Shown: positions 7,476 through 8,373 of the stretch, one piece after another
Position numbering within the stretch: the first letter of the stretch is position 1
Layout: each line of letters begins with the position of its first letter
Source: Planctomycetota bacterium
GTDB lineage: Bacteria; Planctomycetota; UBA8108; UBA1146
NCBI GenBank assembly: GCA_002691835.1
Contig: NZJA01000066.1
Span: 1 to 8,373, forward strand
DNA: 8,373 nt
Reading direction: 5' to 3'
The notes under the pieces: model-generated
Seen by the model: the letters and a program-made list of their open reading frames with translations, nothing else
Told to the model about the DNA's origin: nothing
Database searches by the model: none
Program-made: the position numbers and the translations under genes

Positions 7476-8009
7476 ATGATGTCCAGATCCTCGGAGGATG
7501 CGAGGCGGGCGGCGGAGATTGAGCGGATGGTGCTCGAGTTCTCCGTCCCGTCCGTCCCGGAGATCACCGCGGAGGCTCTCATCGCCGAGATGCGCGATGA
7601 CCAAGGTACAAACCCGTACGTCCTGGTCGACGTGAGGACCGACGACGAGCGGAAGGTGTCCGCCATCCCTGGGTCCATCTCCTCGGCAAAGTACGAAGCT
7701 GACTTCGATGCTTCGTACCGCGATAAGAGGGTCGTCGCCTACTGCACCATAGGCTACAGGAGCGGTAAATACGTGGAGAAGCTGATCAAGGATAAGGGCG
7801 TGGACGCGTATAACCTGCGGGGGTCCGTGCTGTCGTGGACGCACGCCGGGGGCGAGTTGGTCACGGGCGGAGACGGCAAAGTTGAACCAACGACGAGGGT
7901 TCACACGTTCGGCAAGAAGTGGGACCTGGCGAGGAGCGGGTACGACTCGGTTTGGTTCAACATGCCGGCTGTGTCGTACGTGAAGAACATGCTGTTCAGG
8001 CGGCGTTGA
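7476..8009 (+). CDS. Single-domain rhodanese-like sulfurtransferase
   Basis: From ATG 7476 it encodes 177 residues. The rhodanese core runs from YVLVDVRTDDERKVSAIPGS (the DVR...E and IPGS landmarks) to the active-site loop CTIGYRSG, with the likely persulfide-carrying cysteine at C90, then NLRGSVLSWTHAGGELV. A tail with VHTFGKKWDLA and a final basic LFRRR follows. The C-x-x-G-x-R-S loop is that of active sulfurtransferases, which move sulfane sulfur; the real substrate is unknown. The WTHAGG and VHTFGKKWDLA tail resembles bacterial and cyanobacterial rhodanese-related proteins. The frame stays open upstream to before 7305 with Arg/Ser-rich, transit-peptide-like residues but no ATG, so the true start may be upstream through a missed short intron or frameshift, and the protein may be an organelle one. 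Confidence 0.85.
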   Translation: MMSRSSEDARRAAEIERMVLEFSVPSVPEITAEALIAEMRDDQGTNPYVLVDVRTDDERKVSAIPGSISSAKYEADFDASYRDKRVVAYCTIGYRSGKYVEKLIKDKGVDAYNLRGSVLSWTHAGGELVTGGDGKVEPTTRVHTFGKKWDLARSGYDSVWFNMPAVSYVKNMLFRRR

Positions 8010-8111
8010 GCTCCGTGGGCGGATTAGGTGTAATGCGTCAGTCAAGAGTTACTCTCCGCATTCATGATGCATTAGTCTACAGTTTCTAAGTCCTAGTGTC
8101 GATCCCCCTCC

Positions 8112-8373
8112 TCACGGGAAGTACCGCCTTCCCGCCTGCCGCACCCGCCTGTCGAACACCTCGTTCTCGATGGGCGTCCGCGGCGTGTGGAACGGATTCA
8201 GCGCCACGCGCAGGTACAGCTGGTGCACCTCGTCGAAGAATGACCGGACGTTCTCCTCGTTCCTCGCGTCGTGCAGCAGCAGGAACTTGCATCCCCCCGC
8301 GGTGATCCACGCGTAGGTGTACAGGTCGTTGAACCTGTCCACGAGCTTGAGGTACGGCCCGTTGGTCTCCCAC
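8112..8373 (-). CDS. TRAPPC2: TRAPPC2 (sedlin/Trs20) C-terminal part
   Basis: The first full codon inside the window is at 8372 and the stop is TGA at 8114-8112, giving 86 residues of the C-terminus. The reading starts WETNGPYLKLVDRFNDLYTY, goes on with AWITAGGCKFLLLHD, then FFDEVHQLYLRVALNPF and FDRRVRQAGRRYF. These match the second half of sedlin-type TRAPP subunits (YLK-VDKFN, TAG-hxFhhLHD, FF-xVYxLYhKxxhNPF, FDxKVxxLGKKxh). TRAPPC2 is a small longin-fold adaptor of the TRAPP tethering complexes that act in ER-Golgi traffic. The gene is cut by the window edge, so its start and any introns are not visible. It converges with the rhodanese gene, 102 bp between stops, with no other feature seen in that gap. 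Confidence 0.93.
   Translation of the reverse strand, partial: WETNGPYLKLVDRFNDLYTYAWITAGGCKFLLLHDARNEENVRSFFDEVHQLYLRVALNPFHTPRTPIENEVFDRRVRQAGRRYFP

Noticed and set aside
1..8373. CRISPR array, tRNA, rRNA, bacterial operon or viral defence system
   Set aside because: No regularly spaced repeats, no tRNA or rRNA-like sequence and no Shine-Dalgarno-led gene chains; genes are spliced and eukaryotic.

Overview
The window looks like a piece of nuclear genome from a green picoalga of the class Mamiellophyceae, most likely Micromonas. The reasons are high GC, very short intergenic gaps, genes of clearly eukaryotic and plant type (a KNOX homeobox gene, a CCX-type cation/calcium exchanger, a TMEM115-like Golgi protein, a TRAPPC2 subunit), and sparse short introns. 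Three of these introns (62, 67 and 66 nt, in two different genes) are visibly related to each other, as expected of 'introner elements', the copy-paste introns known from Micromonas. The species call is inference; no rRNA or other marker is present.

Layout, left to right: (1) 1-51, the last codons of a + strand gene, unidentified. (2) 52-225, a convergent intergenic gap with a perfect three-copy 9-nt repeat. (3) 226-1750, - strand, an RNase D/WRN-like 3'-5' exonuclease-domain gene in three exons with two introner-like introns; its reading frame does not join cleanly from exon 1 to exons 2-3. (4) 1751-1899, a short divergent promoter region. (5) 1900-3428, + strand, a KNOX/TALE homeobox transcription factor in two exons. 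(6) 3429-3473, a 45-bp convergent gap. (7) 3474-5969, - strand, a CCX cation/calcium exchanger of 809 residues in two exons, with an unusual proline-rich N-terminal ectodomain. (8) 5970-6125, a divergent promoter region. (9) 6126-7240, + strand, a TMEM115/rhomboid-like membrane protein in two exons. (10) 7476-8009, + strand, a single-domain rhodanese with an unresolved N-terminus. (11) 8112-8373, - strand, the C-terminal part of TRAPPC2 (sedlin/Trs20), running off the right edge.

The genes do not form one pathway. Their arrangement is alternating convergent and divergent pairs, so the control regions are shared: exonuclease with KNOX, and CCX with the TMEM115-like gene. TMEM115 and TRAPPC2 both belong to Golgi/ER trafficking, but their closeness is probably accidental. 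I see no bacterial or viral defence system, CRISPR array, tRNA or rRNA. The points most worth a second look are the introner family, the splice-phase conflict and missing Exo III motif in the exonuclease gene, and the proline-rich domain fused to the CCX exchanger.
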